From: CBDHEY01 sp965262305
Lineage (GTDB): Bacteria > Pseudomonadota > Gammaproteobacteria > Pseudomonadales > Cellvibrionaceae
Direction: 5' to 3'
Assembly: GCA_965262305.1 (NCBI GenBank)
Contig: CBDHEY010000002.1
Location: 1,998,188 to 2,062,187, forward strand
DNA length: 64,000 nucleotides
Both the position numbers and the translations under genes were made by a program. The notes beneath the pieces are model-generated. The model was not told the origin of the DNA and did no database searches. It saw only the letters and a list, made by a program, of their open reading frames with translations. Of the stretch, positions 16,482 to 26,135 are shown one piece after another (the stretch's first letter is position 1; every line of letters begins with the position of its first letter).

Positions 16482-18851
16482 TTAACCCTGTAGTAGCTGC
16501 AATACTTGCTGCGGCTGAGCATTTGCTTGAGCCAACATCGCTTGCGAAGCTTGCTGTAATACTTGAGCACGTGAAAGGTTTGCGGATTCAGCAGCGAAAT
16601 CGGCATCGACAATTCGCGAACGTGCAGCTGATGTATTTTCAGTAATATTCGAAAGGTTTGCCATTGTAAATTCGAGCCGATTATTAATCGCACCTAAATC
16701 TGAACGAGTCGCGTTAATCGTTTCTAATGCTTGATCGATTGAACCTAGTGCATCATTTGCACCCTGAGCTGTAGCAATACTTAAATTGGCAATCGCAGTA
16801 CCAGTGACAAGAGATGCTAGATCCGTATTCAGATTACTTAACCCGGTCGCGGTGGTTCCATTCGTAGTAACTTCAATTGAAATTGGACTATCGTTGGTAG
16901 AATCTAAACGGATTCGAGGTTCGATTGTAATTGTATCGTTAGCAAGCGAACCATCGTTTGCTGCATCATCAATCGCATTACCTGAACCATCAACAATACC
17001 CATGGCGGTAAAAGACGCGAGACCCAAAGTATCTCCAACGGCTAAAGTAATCGCGGAGTTTGCACTAAATTGTAAACCACCATTTTCATCGATACTCGCG
17101 CGAACTCCAGTGTTACCTTGTTGCGCGTTAATGTCAGTCACTATCGTATCTAGGTCACCAATATCATTTAAGGTAACAGAAATACTGTTTATTACGACTG
17201 AACCACCCTCTCCTGCTAATGCTTCTAATGGGTTTGCGACACCGTCTGCAGCTGCAGCTGCGCCGCCTAATTGGGTGCCTGTTCCAAGTTCTGCAACAGT
17301 ACCGTTAGTGCCATCACCTAGAGTAATGGGTCCATTTGAACCTATATGAAGATCACCGGCGGAATCTACATAAGCCACAACCCCTGTATTTGCTGTTGCG
17401 TTTATAGCCACCGCTAACGCTGTCATGGAAGTATCAGCGACACCGCCTGTTTCAACACCATTAACTAAAATCGTATCCGCAGCCGTCAAGGTTGTGACCG
17501 CATCGGTAAAAACGAGTTCTTGATAGTTACTAAAATCAGGTACATAAGACTGTTGCGCAATGGCAACGGCGTTAACACCTGTTGTATCGCTCACTGCATT
17601 AATGTTATCTACCTTTATCGCAAGGTTATCCGCGTCAGTTGATGAAATAGCCACACCATTAATAAACAAATCCCCAGAACCTAGTGCAGTACTTTGCTCT
17701 GCATTCGATAACGGTTCACTCACCACGACACCGGCTGCTTCGACACGTCTAAACCCGATAGATTCTAACTGTGCATCTGTGCCATTAGCGCCAGTTGTAA
17801 CAGTGACAGCACCACCATCATCGGCACTTAAAGCGAGACTACCATGATATATTGTTGATGCGGCAAATCCCGTTGCAGCTTGAGTCGCCGCATCCGCAAC
17901 CACAGTTAAAGATGCGCCTGTTGTATTGGATAAGACTAGGCTACCGGCTTCACTTAGACTCGCTTCTACAGCACCACCAGTTTTCGCATTAACCGCGTCA
18001 GCGATCTCTTGCACAGACAGTGTTTCTATTGCATCAAGCGTATAGGTTGTGTCCGAACCACCATCGATAGCATGTAAGGTAATCGTTAAAGTATCACCAA
18101 TGGACATTGCGCCAGTTGCAGAACCCGTAGACTCCGCAATGTTAAAGCCAGAAGCTGTTACACCGTCTACGTTTTCATTAATATCATCAAGAAGAGTTTG
18201 TAAGTTTTCGTTTTCTTGCGTGTTAGTGAAAGCACTGATCGCCTGACCATTAATTAAAATATCGCCCTCACCAATCGTGATATTCCCTGCTACAGCACCA
18301 TCCAAACGATCACCAGATAAATCTGCAGAAGTTCCACCCAAACCAAGCTCTTGGGTATTCATTGCTTGAATTGAAAAATCAATGACTTGATTTGCCTCAG
18401 CGCCAACATGAAGTGAAACATCACCCAAACTGCCATCCAAAAGATTTTGGCCATTAAAACTTGTAGTTTCCGCAATTCTATCGAGTTCATCTAAAAGCTG
18501 TTGGAATTCAGCATCAAGCGTTGCTCGGTCTGTGGCGGAATAGATTCCGTTGGCAGCCTGAATAGCTAACTCTCTCATACGTTGCAGAATATTAGTTGAC
18601 TCATCGAGAGCACCTTCCGCCGTCTGAATTAATGAGACACCGTCATTCGCATTTCGAATAGCCTGCGTTAAACCTCTAATTTGAGAGGTCTGACGATTAG
18701 AAATAGCTAGCCCTGCAGCATCATCGGCAGCCGTATTTATTCGTCTACCAGAAGATAAACGCTCCATGGCTTCACTCATATCATTGCCAGACGCTACTAA
18801 CTGTCTTTGAGCATTTAATGCTGCAACGTTTGTATTAATGACTAAAGGCAT
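16482..18851 (-). CDS. fliC: flagellin
   Basis: A 789-residue flagellin, far longer than the usual 270-550. The conserved D0/D1 ends are intact: MPLVINTNVAALNAQR, LSSGRRINTAADDAAGLAIS and QTAEGALDESTNILQRMRELAIQAANG at the N-terminus; ATRSDLGAINNRLEFTMANL and ARSRIVDADFAAESANLSRAQVLQQAS at the C-terminus. The extra length is in the surface-exposed centre and contains several flagellin-IN (hook-IN) units, recognisable by DILINGQAIS, DLFINGVAIS and SVVINSISVT, each followed by a 'dIN' helix. Ala, Thr, Asp and Gly dominate there and there is no Cys. AGGAGA precedes the ATG. Transcription is monocistronic from a sigma-54 promoter and ends at the hairpin just after the gene. Confidence 0.97.
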   Translation of the reverse strand: MPLVINTNVAALNAQRQLVASGNDMSEAMERLSSGRRINTAADDAAGLAISNRQTSQIRGLTQAIRNANDGVSLIQTAEGALDESTNILQRMRELAIQAANGIYSATDRATLDAEFQQLLDELDRIAETTSFNGQNLLDGSLGDVSLHVGAEANQVIDFSIQAMNTQELGLGGTSADLSGDRLDGAVAGNITIGEGDILINGQAISAFTNTQENENLQTLLDDINENVDGVTASGFNIAESTGSATGAMSIGDTLTITLHAIDGGSDTTYTLDAIETLSVQEIADAVNAKTGGAVEASLSEAGSLVLSNTTGASLTVVADAATQAATGFAASTIYHGSLALSADDGGAVTVTTGANGTDAQLESIGFRRVEAAGVVVSEPLSNAEQSTALGSGDLFINGVAISSTDADNLAIKVDNINAVSDTTGVNAVAIAQQSYVPDFSNYQELVFTDAVTTLTAADTILVNGVETGGVADTSMTALAVAINATANTGVVAYVDSAGDLHIGSNGPITLGDGTNGTVAELGTGTQLGGAAAAADGVANPLEALAGEGGSVVINSISVTLNDIGDLDTIVTDINAQQGNTGVRASIDENGGLQFSANSAITLAVGDTLGLASFTAMGIVDGSGNAIDDAANDGSLANDTITIEPRIRLDSTNDSPISIEVTTNGTTATGLSNLNTDLASLVTGTAIANLSIATAQGANDALGSIDQALETINATRSDLGAINNRLEFTMANLSNITENTSAARSRIVDADFAAESANLSRAQVLQQASQAMLAQANAQPQQVLQLLQG

Positions 18852-18937
18852 AGTATTTCTCCTGTTACCTGACAGTCGCTTGTATCAAATTTTCTTTTAT
18901 CCCAAAACGTCATAGGGACAACATTTAGGATAAGTTT

Positions 18938-18953
18938 TGCAACCCATGTGCCA
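18938..18953 (-). promoter_or_regulatory. sigma-54 promoter of fliC
   Basis: On the minus strand TGGCACATGGGTTGCA matches the -24/-12 consensus TGGCAC-N5-TTGCA at every conserved position, with the invariant GG and GC ten bases apart. Transcription would start near 18927, leaving a leader of about 75 bases before the flagellin ATG. Confidence 0.9.
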
Positions 18954-19011
18954 ATTTTATTTTTTCTTTATTTTTCAATTAGTTAAATATTAAATTTGTT
19001 AGATCGATATA

Positions 19012-19058
19012 AAAGCGGCAATTTTTTGTAGATAACAAGAGAAATTTATTGCCGCTTT
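19012..19058. terminator. inverted repeat between flgL and fliC
   Basis: Perfect 11-base arms AAAGCGGCAAT (19012-19022) and ATTGCCGCTTT (19048-19058) with a 25-base AT-rich spacer. It lies 145 bases after the flgL stop and just upstream of the fliC promoter. On the minus strand the stem is followed by TTTTATATC, so it may end the flgF-L transcript. The long loop is unusual for a terminator. Confidence 0.5.
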
Positions 19059-19203
19059 AAATTTATGAAATTAAAAAATAAAAATTAGTTCAACTGTGAA
19101 GCAATAAAAGAACAGCTTCTAAAATTTCTCGATCTATAAAGCGAAATGCAAACTTTGATTAATCCATGCGATAACATGGAGAATATAGTCTTTACGAGTC
19201 TTC

Positions 19204-20808
19204 TTAAAGTTGGCTAAAAAGAGTAAGTCTAGAGACGCGTACAAAAGATGATTGTGCGGCTTCGAGTATCAATGTTTGCGCAGAAAGACGACTAGCGGCC
19301 TCTGCGTAATCCACATCCCTGAGTTCAGATAATAATTCTCTTGATACTATTTCCGAATCGAAATGTAATTGTTCAGTGCTTTCTAGCGTGTTTAAACGAG
19401 CACCAATTTTAGAGGTGACTTCAAGCACACTTGTTTGTGTGTTCCCTAAGTTTGTTATTGTATTATTTACAATTTCGGCGAGAGTTTCACGCCCCTCATC
19501 TGTACTATCATAATTCTTCATCGCTTCACTAAAACGCGCCATTGTTGTAAGAATATCTTGCTTTTCAGTAGAATCGATAAAAACCTGATCACCAGGCTGC
19601 TGTAAAACACCATTCGTTGAAATAGACCCTGTAGTAGCATCTAATCCTAATATTGTGTCCACATTTCCGTTGGAAGCGTTTCTAATTGTAAAATTAATAC
19701 CGTCAGCATGACTTATACCAGTACTGTCAACTGTTAATCCTAAATTAGCTAGTTTTTGCGCATTTCCATTAGCACTACTTGTTAACACGTTTGCTAAATC
19801 AGTGTTACTTGTAATATTTTGATCGAGAATAAATGTTTCTGTTCGACCAGAGACGAAAATTTCAAAGGTTTCATTATTTGGAGCTGTAAAATCAGTAGGA
19901 AACACGGCAGCAAGATCCGAACCGAACAATCTAGTTGCAGGTGTAGCAGCAGTGCCGGAAACGGGTGACCCAATTATTCTAAAGCTTGCTCCGTTAATTT
20001 CTATATTCTCACCAGTAGTAAATCGTTGGTTCTCAACAATGATCCGTCCGGTGTTTCGTTCTGTAGCAGTAAAATTTTTACCGGCAGGAACTAAAGCATT
20101 ATCGGCATTAAATGTAATTAATATGTCTTCCGGATAAAATTCATCATACAAATCTTGGTCAATGATTTCCCCCACAGAAACAGCAATAGGAGGTTGAGAT
20201 GTATTGTTTGGATTAACTGAAGTCGCAATGGTGTTTTGTGCGCTTTCAATGTCGACAAAAAGATCCTTTCCGGAATCGCTCATCGCTACAGTAGTATTAT
20301 TTGCAATCCTCACAAATTGCTGCCCTTCATCGCCATTATAAACAAAACCCGTCGACGCATTTCCGGTAAAAGGGGCTCCACTGGATCTGTATCCTCCGAA
20401 AATATAATCTCCGTTTGAGTTTTGCGTATTAAGCAAATTCTGCATTTCACCAATACGTGAATCAACTTCGCTCGCGATAGTTTGATATTCAGACTCAGAC
20501 AATGTGGCCGTGTTACCAGCCTGAATTGCAAGTTCTTGAATTCTAATGATTAAATTATTGACACTTCGCAGTACAGATTCTTCAATCGTTAGGTTGTTCG
20601 TTGCAATATTAATGTTTTTTCGAAACTGCTCCACTCCCGCAAGCTCATTAGTAAGCGCCAATATTTTTGTAGATGCAACTGGATCATCCGATGGATCAAG
20701 CACACGTCGGCCGGTGGAGAGTTGCTCTTGCGTATGCGATATCGCTTCGCTAGCATCTGCCATACTATTGTTGGCGATATTAAAAATTTGTATTGAAGAA
20801 ATACGCAT
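19204..20808 (-). CDS. flgL: flagellar hook-filament junction protein FlgL (HAP3)
   Basis: A 534-residue FlgL, longer than the 300-420 usual in enterics and pseudomonads. The flagellin-like ends are present: MRISSIQIFNIANNSM, TGRRVLDPSDDPVASTKILAL, and the C-terminal LRDVDYAEAASRLSAQTLILEAAQSSF. The insert from about 150 to 420 has no clear family. FlgL sits between FlgK and the first flagellin. The gene begins 11 bases after the flgK stop, with AAGG as ribosome binding site, and is the last gene of the flgF-L unit. Confidence 0.95.
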   Translation of the reverse strand: MRISSIQIFNIANNSMADASEAISHTQEQLSTGRRVLDPSDDPVASTKILALTNELAGVEQFRKNINIATNNLTIEESVLRSVNNLIIRIQELAIQAGNTATLSESEYQTIASEVDSRIGEMQNLLNTQNSNGDYIFGGYRSSGAPFTGNASTGFVYNGDEGQQFVRIANNTTVAMSDSGKDLFVDIESAQNTIATSVNPNNTSQPPIAVSVGEIIDQDLYDEFYPEDILITFNADNALVPAGKNFTATERNTGRIIVENQRFTTGENIEINGASFRIIGSPVSGTAATPATRLFGSDLAAVFPTDFTAPNNETFEIFVSGRTETFILDQNITSNTDLANVLTSSANGNAQKLANLGLTVDSTGISHADGINFTIRNASNGNVDTILGLDATTGSISTNGVLQQPGDQVFIDSTEKQDILTTMARFSEAMKNYDSTDEGRETLAEIVNNTITNLGNTQTSVLEVTSKIGARLNTLESTEQLHFDSEIVSRELLSELRDVDYAEAASRLSAQTLILEAAQSSFVRVSRLTLFSQL

Positions 20809-20819
20809 AATTAACGACC

Positions 20820-23800
20820 TTAAAAAGAATTAATTAAACGATCAAACAAATCTCTCGCAACGGATATAACTTGAGCATTTGCAGAATAAATTTGTTCAAA
20901 ACGAAGCAAATTAGATGCTTCTTCGTCAAGGTTTACTGCGGATATGGAGTCTCGTGTAGCCGTTGTTTGTTCAAGCACTTGTTCACTCGCATCACGATTA
21001 ATCCGTGTCGCGCTCGTGCCGATTCCGATAACTTCTACTAACGAAGAATAGCTATCTGTAAAGTTAGACTGGCCTTCATCCATCGTTCCTGCTATTTGAA
21101 GCTCAGACAGCGCCAATGCATTCCTATTATCAGAAGCACCTTCCGAGTTAAACTGAATGTTAAATTGATCTCCCTGATTTGGAACACCTTCAAGAGTGGC
21201 TTGAATACCAATATAAGTAGATCTAGCAAAATTAGCTGTTGAACTATCACCAAACAAAAGACTATTTGAAGGAAATGTCGTCATGCTAACGCCGTCGTCC
21301 AAACTAATATCAATATTCCCTCCGACTAAGATCGATGAAGCTACACTATTACCATTTCCTAAAAGAGATAAATTTTCATTCACACCATCACTAACATCAA
21401 TTGTTTGTCCGCTTTGTGCGATAAAATCGATTTGTAAATCGTCCCCTTCAGAGGAATGTATTTGTAACTCAGGTAGTGATGTCACAGCATCCCCACCTGC
21501 CACTGCATATATACCTAGTGCCGCTAAATTTGCGTTATTGTTTATTTGTTCAGCCAGATAATCATTAAATTCGTTCGGCTCAGTTTGCGGATTAGGTACA
21601 CCACTCGCCAGAGAAACAACTCCAGAGGTATCCGTTTGAGTTTGAATTAAATCCTCACCATTTAATGTGATTTGTAAAGGGTAATCACGACTCACTTGTA
21701 AATTGGATATTTCTAGATAATTAAATGCATTGGCATAAACACCGGGTTCGTTGTTTAGCATCCCCGCAGTTTCTCGTGCACTTGCATGAAGATTTGTAAA
21801 TAAATTTTCCGTGACATCAAGTTGACCAGGAATATCTGAGGGGCGCGTTAAACTAATTACTTCTGCAGGGTAACGATTGTTAACTTCGCCATCTCCGCTT
21901 ACACCATCAACATCACCAACTGTTGTAAAGGTAGCGCCTTCAATATTAAACCCTAATAAATTATTTGCCTGACCTGCAACCGCTAGATCCAAATTACCAT
22001 CTGGATCGTCATCGTAATTCTGAAGGGTAATATCCCCACTTCCAGGAGTAATCAATCTAAAAGCAAGTGTTCCCGTATCGGAAAGATATGCTGCAACATC
22101 AGAACCAGTTAACTGGGCATTAATAATAGATACCAAACTACTTTCATCAGGAATAGAAGAGTTGGCAATATTGATGGTAAATGTTCCGTCGTTAACGCCA
22201 CCTGCTGTGCCAGAAACCACAATATCAAAAGCAAACTGACTTGTTGTTGGACTAAAGTCAGTAACGGTAAAATCTGGAGGACTTGCGGTGGGTGCTTCTA
22301 AAACTAAAGCTGCGGTCAAGATAGGATCTGTTCCGGTGGGTAGTCCAATGAGTCCGCCAGAAGTTGTCACGAGAGTTCCACCTGGATCAGCGGGAAATAT
22401 CGATTCCTGTGCGCCAACAACATAACGTTGATTTCTTATTGGAGGTTCCAATTGCACTGGATTACTTGGGTCTGAAATATTAACAACGTCATAGGTTGTT
22501 GCAGTCCGAAAAACTATGCCTAAGGGAGGATTTAACTCTCCAGGATTACTGAAAATAGCGAGCGGATTGCCATCTTGGTCACTCAGCGAAAGCACATCGC
22601 CAGAACTAATCGCACCCGTTCCTGTATTACCTAAAGAGGCTTCTGTGACTAATGGGCTTCCGAAAGCAATATCACTTGGATTCACTAGTGAAGAAGAAAA
22701 ATCTCTCGCACCTAAACGAGTGGGTTGCAATCGATAGGCGTCACCTTCTTGAAATGAACCATCTTCAAACACCATCTCCAAACCGTCAAATTCAACTGAG
22801 AGCGGATAGGCTCCGGTCAACAATCCAGAAGAAACTTCAGTGCTATCTGATAAACGTTCAACACGAAATAACCCGCCAGCTTCAATCGTTAACATGTAAT
22901 CGCTAGTTGTTATTTCACTAGAATCTGCGATATTTAAAGAGATTACTCTATCTTGCGGTGGTGTATTTTCACTGTTAGCAATGACTCGGTTCCGAGCAAC
23001 CGTGGTGTTATTGACATCATAAAAAAAGTTTCCACCAAACTGATCGTTTAAAGTAATACCTTGCTGGTGGATCTCATTAAATGTATCCGCCATCACCACG
23101 GCGATGCGACCAAGCTCGTTATAAGCCTGTTCTAAGATTCCATTTTGAAATCGAATTAGCCCTCCAAGTTCTCCTCCATTTACTGCATCGGTAATTGTCG
23201 TTTCACTTGCACCATCAATAAAGACTACTTCGAGTTTTTGTGGGTTTTGATCACTTGTCACTAAATTCAGTTCACGAAATTCGTTACCAACGACAAGATT
23301 TTGCCCACCGGCTATCACAACATTTACCTGACCAAATCCTTGATCAAATGTTTGAATACTCACTAATTCAGCCAATTTCCTTAGCGCTTCATCTCGTTGA
23401 TCAAGTAGATCGTTCGGCGATTGACCGTTACTTCGGCCTATCGCTTCAGACACTTTTTGATTCAGCTCTGCAATATTGGTTGTTAACGCATTAATTTGAG
23501 CTGTAGTTGTTCTTATCGAAGTATCAACACCTTCATCGATAATTTCGAATCGACTATAAAGCGTATTAAAGCGATCACTTAAATTTTCTGATTCACTAAG
23601 AATAAGTTGACGTGCTGGAATAGAGGTTGGGTCATCAGCACCATTTTGTACTGAAGCAAAAAAAGATTCTAGTGCGGATGAAAGTCCGGTAGATGCATCA
23701 GAAAGCAACGAATCTAATTGACTTATGTTACCAAAATAGCTTTCTAAGTCCGTAAACAAAGAAGTATCGATTCTAAGTTGTTCAGTAACAAATTGATCAG

Positions 23801-24002
23801 CAATACGTTCTATTGCACTAACTGTAACACCATTACCGACATAACCTGCGTTTTGCAGCGTCGCGGGGTTTGTCGAAAGCTCAGTTCTTTGGCGACTGAA
23901 CCCTTCAACATCTGCATTAGCAATATTATGGCCCGTAGTGCTTAACGAGGATTGCGCCGCACGAAGACCAGTAATACTAATACCAAGCAAAGAGCCGGTC
24001 AC
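20820..24002 (-). CDS. flgK: flagellar hook-associated protein FlgK (HAP1)
   Basis: A 1060-residue FlgK, nearly twice the enteric length (about 550). The N-terminal rod/hook signature is clear: LLGISITGLRAAQSSLSTTGHNIANADVEGFSRQRTEL. The C-terminal helix ends SAVNLDEEASNLLRFEQIYSANAQVISVARDLFDRLINSF, as in all FlgK. The added 500 residues form a beta-rich, Asp/Ser/Thr-rich central region. The ATG overlaps the flgJ stop in ATGA, so the two are translationally coupled. FlgK forms the first junction layer between hook and filament. Confidence 0.95.
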   Translation of the reverse strand: MTGSLLGISITGLRAAQSSLSTTGHNIANADVEGFSRQRTELSTNPATLQNAGYVGNGVTVSAIERIADQFVTEQLRIDTSLFTDLESYFGNISQLDSLLSDASTGLSSALESFFASVQNGADDPTSIPARQLILSESENLSDRFNTLYSRFEIIDEGVDTSIRTTTAQINALTTNIAELNQKVSEAIGRSNGQSPNDLLDQRDEALRKLAELVSIQTFDQGFGQVNVVIAGGQNLVVGNEFRELNLVTSDQNPQKLEVVFIDGASETTITDAVNGGELGGLIRFQNGILEQAYNELGRIAVVMADTFNEIHQQGITLNDQFGGNFFYDVNNTTVARNRVIANSENTPPQDRVISLNIADSSEITTSDYMLTIEAGGLFRVERLSDSTEVSSGLLTGAYPLSVEFDGLEMVFEDGSFQEGDAYRLQPTRLGARDFSSSLVNPSDIAFGSPLVTEASLGNTGTGAISSGDVLSLSDQDGNPLAIFSNPGELNPPLGIVFRTATTYDVVNISDPSNPVQLEPPIRNQRYVVGAQESIFPADPGGTLVTTSGGLIGLPTGTDPILTAALVLEAPTASPPDFTVTDFSPTTSQFAFDIVVSGTAGGVNDGTFTINIANSSIPDESSLVSIINAQLTGSDVAAYLSDTGTLAFRLITPGSGDITLQNYDDDPDGNLDLAVAGQANNLLGFNIEGATFTTVGDVDGVSGDGEVNNRYPAEVISLTRPSDIPGQLDVTENLFTNLHASARETAGMLNNEPGVYANAFNYLEISNLQVSRDYPLQITLNGEDLIQTQTDTSGVVSLASGVPNPQTEPNEFNDYLAEQINNNANLAALGIYAVAGGDAVTSLPELQIHSSEGDDLQIDFIAQSGQTIDVSDGVNENLSLLGNGNSVASSILVGGNIDISLDDGVSMTTFPSNSLLFGDSSTANFARSTYIGIQATLEGVPNQGDQFNIQFNSEGASDNRNALALSELQIAGTMDEGQSNFTDSYSSLVEVIGIGTSATRINRDASEQVLEQTTATRDSISAVNLDEEASNLLRFEQIYSANAQVISVARDLFDRLINSF

Positions 24003-25018
24003 GATCGTGGCCCTCGTTTATCACTGGTGTCGGATATTTGTGTTAGATTTGAAATTCGCTTGAATATTTCTAAAACTTTTTTAGAATAATCTGGATCTGT
24101 AGCATATCCTGCCTTATGAATACTTTCGATAAAATTTTCTGGATCCGCTGCAGACTTTACGGCTTTCTCATAGCGTTGATTGTTTAAGATAAAATTCGTG
24201 TAATCATCAAAGCTTTGAGAAATATTAGCGTAACTACGAAAACTTGATTGTAATGGTTTGAAAGTATTATTGATAAATTCTAAAGATTTAACTGAAATTT
24301 TTTCCCCATTCCAGTCGCGACTCGCTTTAATATTAAATAAGTTATTTGAGCTTTGTCCGGATTTGTCCGCTAGTATGTATTTTCCCCAACCCGTTTCTAG
24401 GGCCGCTTGTGCCATAAGTAAATTTTTATCTACACCTAATTTATTAGCGGCTTTTTGAGCTGATGACTCGATCATCTTAACAAACTCTGAAGGAGAATCA
24501 GCTATTGCGATTCTTTCTGCAGCCTGTGTACTTGCGTGACCCTCTTCTACTTCTCTTGAAGTAGTCACTTTCTTATTAACTTTAATTGACTCAAGACTAT
24601 GGAAACTATTTTCGTTTACAGTGGAAATTGGTGTATCTATTTTTCGTAATTCTGCAATTGTATACTCTTGATCAGTCGGTAAGGCCGTGCTTGTTTCATT
24701 ACCCGATAGTTGGCGATATAACACTTCCGCAATGCCTATTCCGTTACCATGAGATAGACTTAAAGAAAGCTGTTGATCATGAAGGTCCCGAAAATATTGG
24801 CTTTCGCTACTATTTAAAAAATTTCCCTCTTCAAACACCGCATTAGTTTTACGCATTCCTTTTAGCATCATTTGAACAAATAGCGCTTCAAATTGCTGAG
24901 CAACTTTTTTTATAGCGACATCTTTGTCTTCTTCATACTTTATTTTTTCTACGCCGTTTAAATCTGTAAAGATATCAGCTTGAGAATGAGATGTGGAAAA
25001 TGTATTTGATATATTCAT
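23999..25018 (-). CDS. flgJ: flagellar rod-assembly protein and muramidase FlgJ
   Basis: A 339-residue two-domain FlgJ. The N-terminal rod-capping part is at about 25-110 (KVAQQFEALFVQMMLKGMRK, LHDQQLSLSLSHGNGIGIAEVL). The C-terminal glucosaminidase domain is at about 190-330 (NKLGVDKNLLMAQAALETGWGKYIL, with the catalytic Glu in ALETGWG, then SNNLFNIKA and DYTNFILNNQRYEKAV). It digests peptidoglycan so the rod can pass. The ATG overlaps the flgI stop in TGATG, with GGTGA upstream. The 4-base ATGA overlap with flgK couples the next gene. Confidence 0.95.
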   Translation of the reverse strand: MNISNTFSTSHSQADIFTDLNGVEKIKYEEDKDVAIKKVAQQFEALFVQMMLKGMRKTNAVFEEGNFLNSSESQYFRDLHDQQLSLSLSHGNGIGIAEVLYRQLSGNETSTALPTDQEYTIAELRKIDTPISTVNENSFHSLESIKVNKKVTTSREVEEGHASTQAAERIAIADSPSEFVKMIESSAQKAANKLGVDKNLLMAQAALETGWGKYILADKSGQSSNNLFNIKASRDWNGEKISVKSLEFINNTFKPLQSSFRSYANISQSFDDYTNFILNNQRYEKAVKSAADPENFIESIHKAGYATDPDYSKKVLEIFKRISNLTQISDTSDKRGPRS

Positions 25019-26124
25019 CAAATCACCATAATCTCAGCTTTCAATGCGCCAGCTTGTTTAAGCGCTTCGAGTATTGCCATTAAATCACCTGGTGCAACAC
25101 CTACATCGTTAACAGCTTTCACAATATCATTTAATGATGGTCCCGGACCGAAGCGAAACATAGGTCCACTGTTTTCGGTGATTTCAACATCGCTGTCTGG
25201 TACAACTACTGACGCGCCTTCTGCTAACGCATTGGGCTGGCTGACTTTAACGTCTTCTCTCACAGTTACAGTTAAAGAACCATGAGTAATTGCAACAGGA
25301 GATACACGAACATGCTGACCTACCACTATGGTTCCGGTTCTCGAATTAATTATCACTCGAGCGGAACTGTCTCCAGGAACAACATCTAAATTTTCTAATA
25401 GTGAAAGATAGTTAACACGATGCGCAGGATTACGCGGTGCTTTTACTGCAATTGATGCAGAATCCATTGGAGCAGCGACATTTGGACCAACAAGATTATT
25501 AATTGTATCTGCCACACGTTTTGCGGTAGTGAAATCTGGAGTGTGAAGATTAAAAATAATTTCATCTTCACCACCAAATGCTGTGGCCACTGGGCGTTCA
25601 ACCATTGCACCATCAGGAATTCTCCCAACAACAGGAACATTAACGGTCACTCGAGATCCGTCAGCACCTTCGGCACCAAATCCACCAACGATTAAGTTAC
25701 CTTGTGCAATTGCATAGATTTCGCCGTCTAGTGCTTTTAAAGGCGTAAGTAAAAGCGATCCTCCTCTTAAACTGCTGGCATTTGCAATCGAAGAAACGGT
25801 GATATCAATTTTTTGACCTGGTTTTGCAAATTCAGGAAGTTCTGCATGCACAGCAACCGCTGCGACATTTCTTAACTGAAAACTAGCGTTTGCCGGAATG
25901 GTAATGCCAAATTGTTTTAGCATCGAGGTAAAAGACTGCGTAGTAAATGGTGTTGAACCAGAAGAATCCCCTGTTCCATCAAGCCCCACAACCAATCCAT
26001 AGCCTACAAGCTGATTTACTCTCACACCAGCAATGCTGGTAAGATCTTTTATTCGCTCAGCAAAACAAATGCTAGACAAAACATTTAAAAAGACAAAAAT
26101 TAAAAGAACTTTAATTTTTTTCAT
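25018..26124 (-). CDS. flgI: flagellar P-ring protein FlgI
   Basis: A 368-residue FlgI from the ATG at 26124 (MKKIKVLLIF), the start giving a proper signal peptide (cleavage after ICFA) and a GGGA ribosome binding site. Longer in-frame starts run into flgH. The mature protein is nearly invariant in family features: RIKDLTSIAGVRVNQLVGYGLVVGLDGTGD, FTTQSFTSMLKQFGI, NVAAVAVHAELPEFAKPGQKID, and the final LNDIVKAVNDVGVAPGDLMAILEALKQAGALKAEI. It forms the P ring in the peptidoglycan layer. Confidence 0.95.
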   Translation of the reverse strand: MKKIKVLLIFVFLNVLSSICFAERIKDLTSIAGVRVNQLVGYGLVVGLDGTGDSSGSTPFTTQSFTSMLKQFGITIPANASFQLRNVAAVAVHAELPEFAKPGQKIDITVSSIANASSLRGGSLLLTPLKALDGEIYAIAQGNLIVGGFGAEGADGSRVTVNVPVVGRIPDGAMVERPVATAFGGEDEIIFNLHTPDFTTAKRVADTINNLVGPNVAAPMDSASIAVKAPRNPAHRVNYLSLLENLDVVPGDSSARVIINSRTGTIVVGQHVRVSPVAITHGSLTVTVREDVKVSQPNALAEGASVVVPDSDVEITENSGPMFRFGPGPSLNDIVKAVNDVGVAPGDLMAILEALKQAGALKAEIMVI

Positions 26125-26135
26125 ATTCATCCCGG

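Noticed and set aside
16786..18246. long open frames on the plus strand opposite fliC
   Set aside because: They mirror the Ala/Thr/Val-rich codons of the flagellin gene and have no ribosome binding site or family features.
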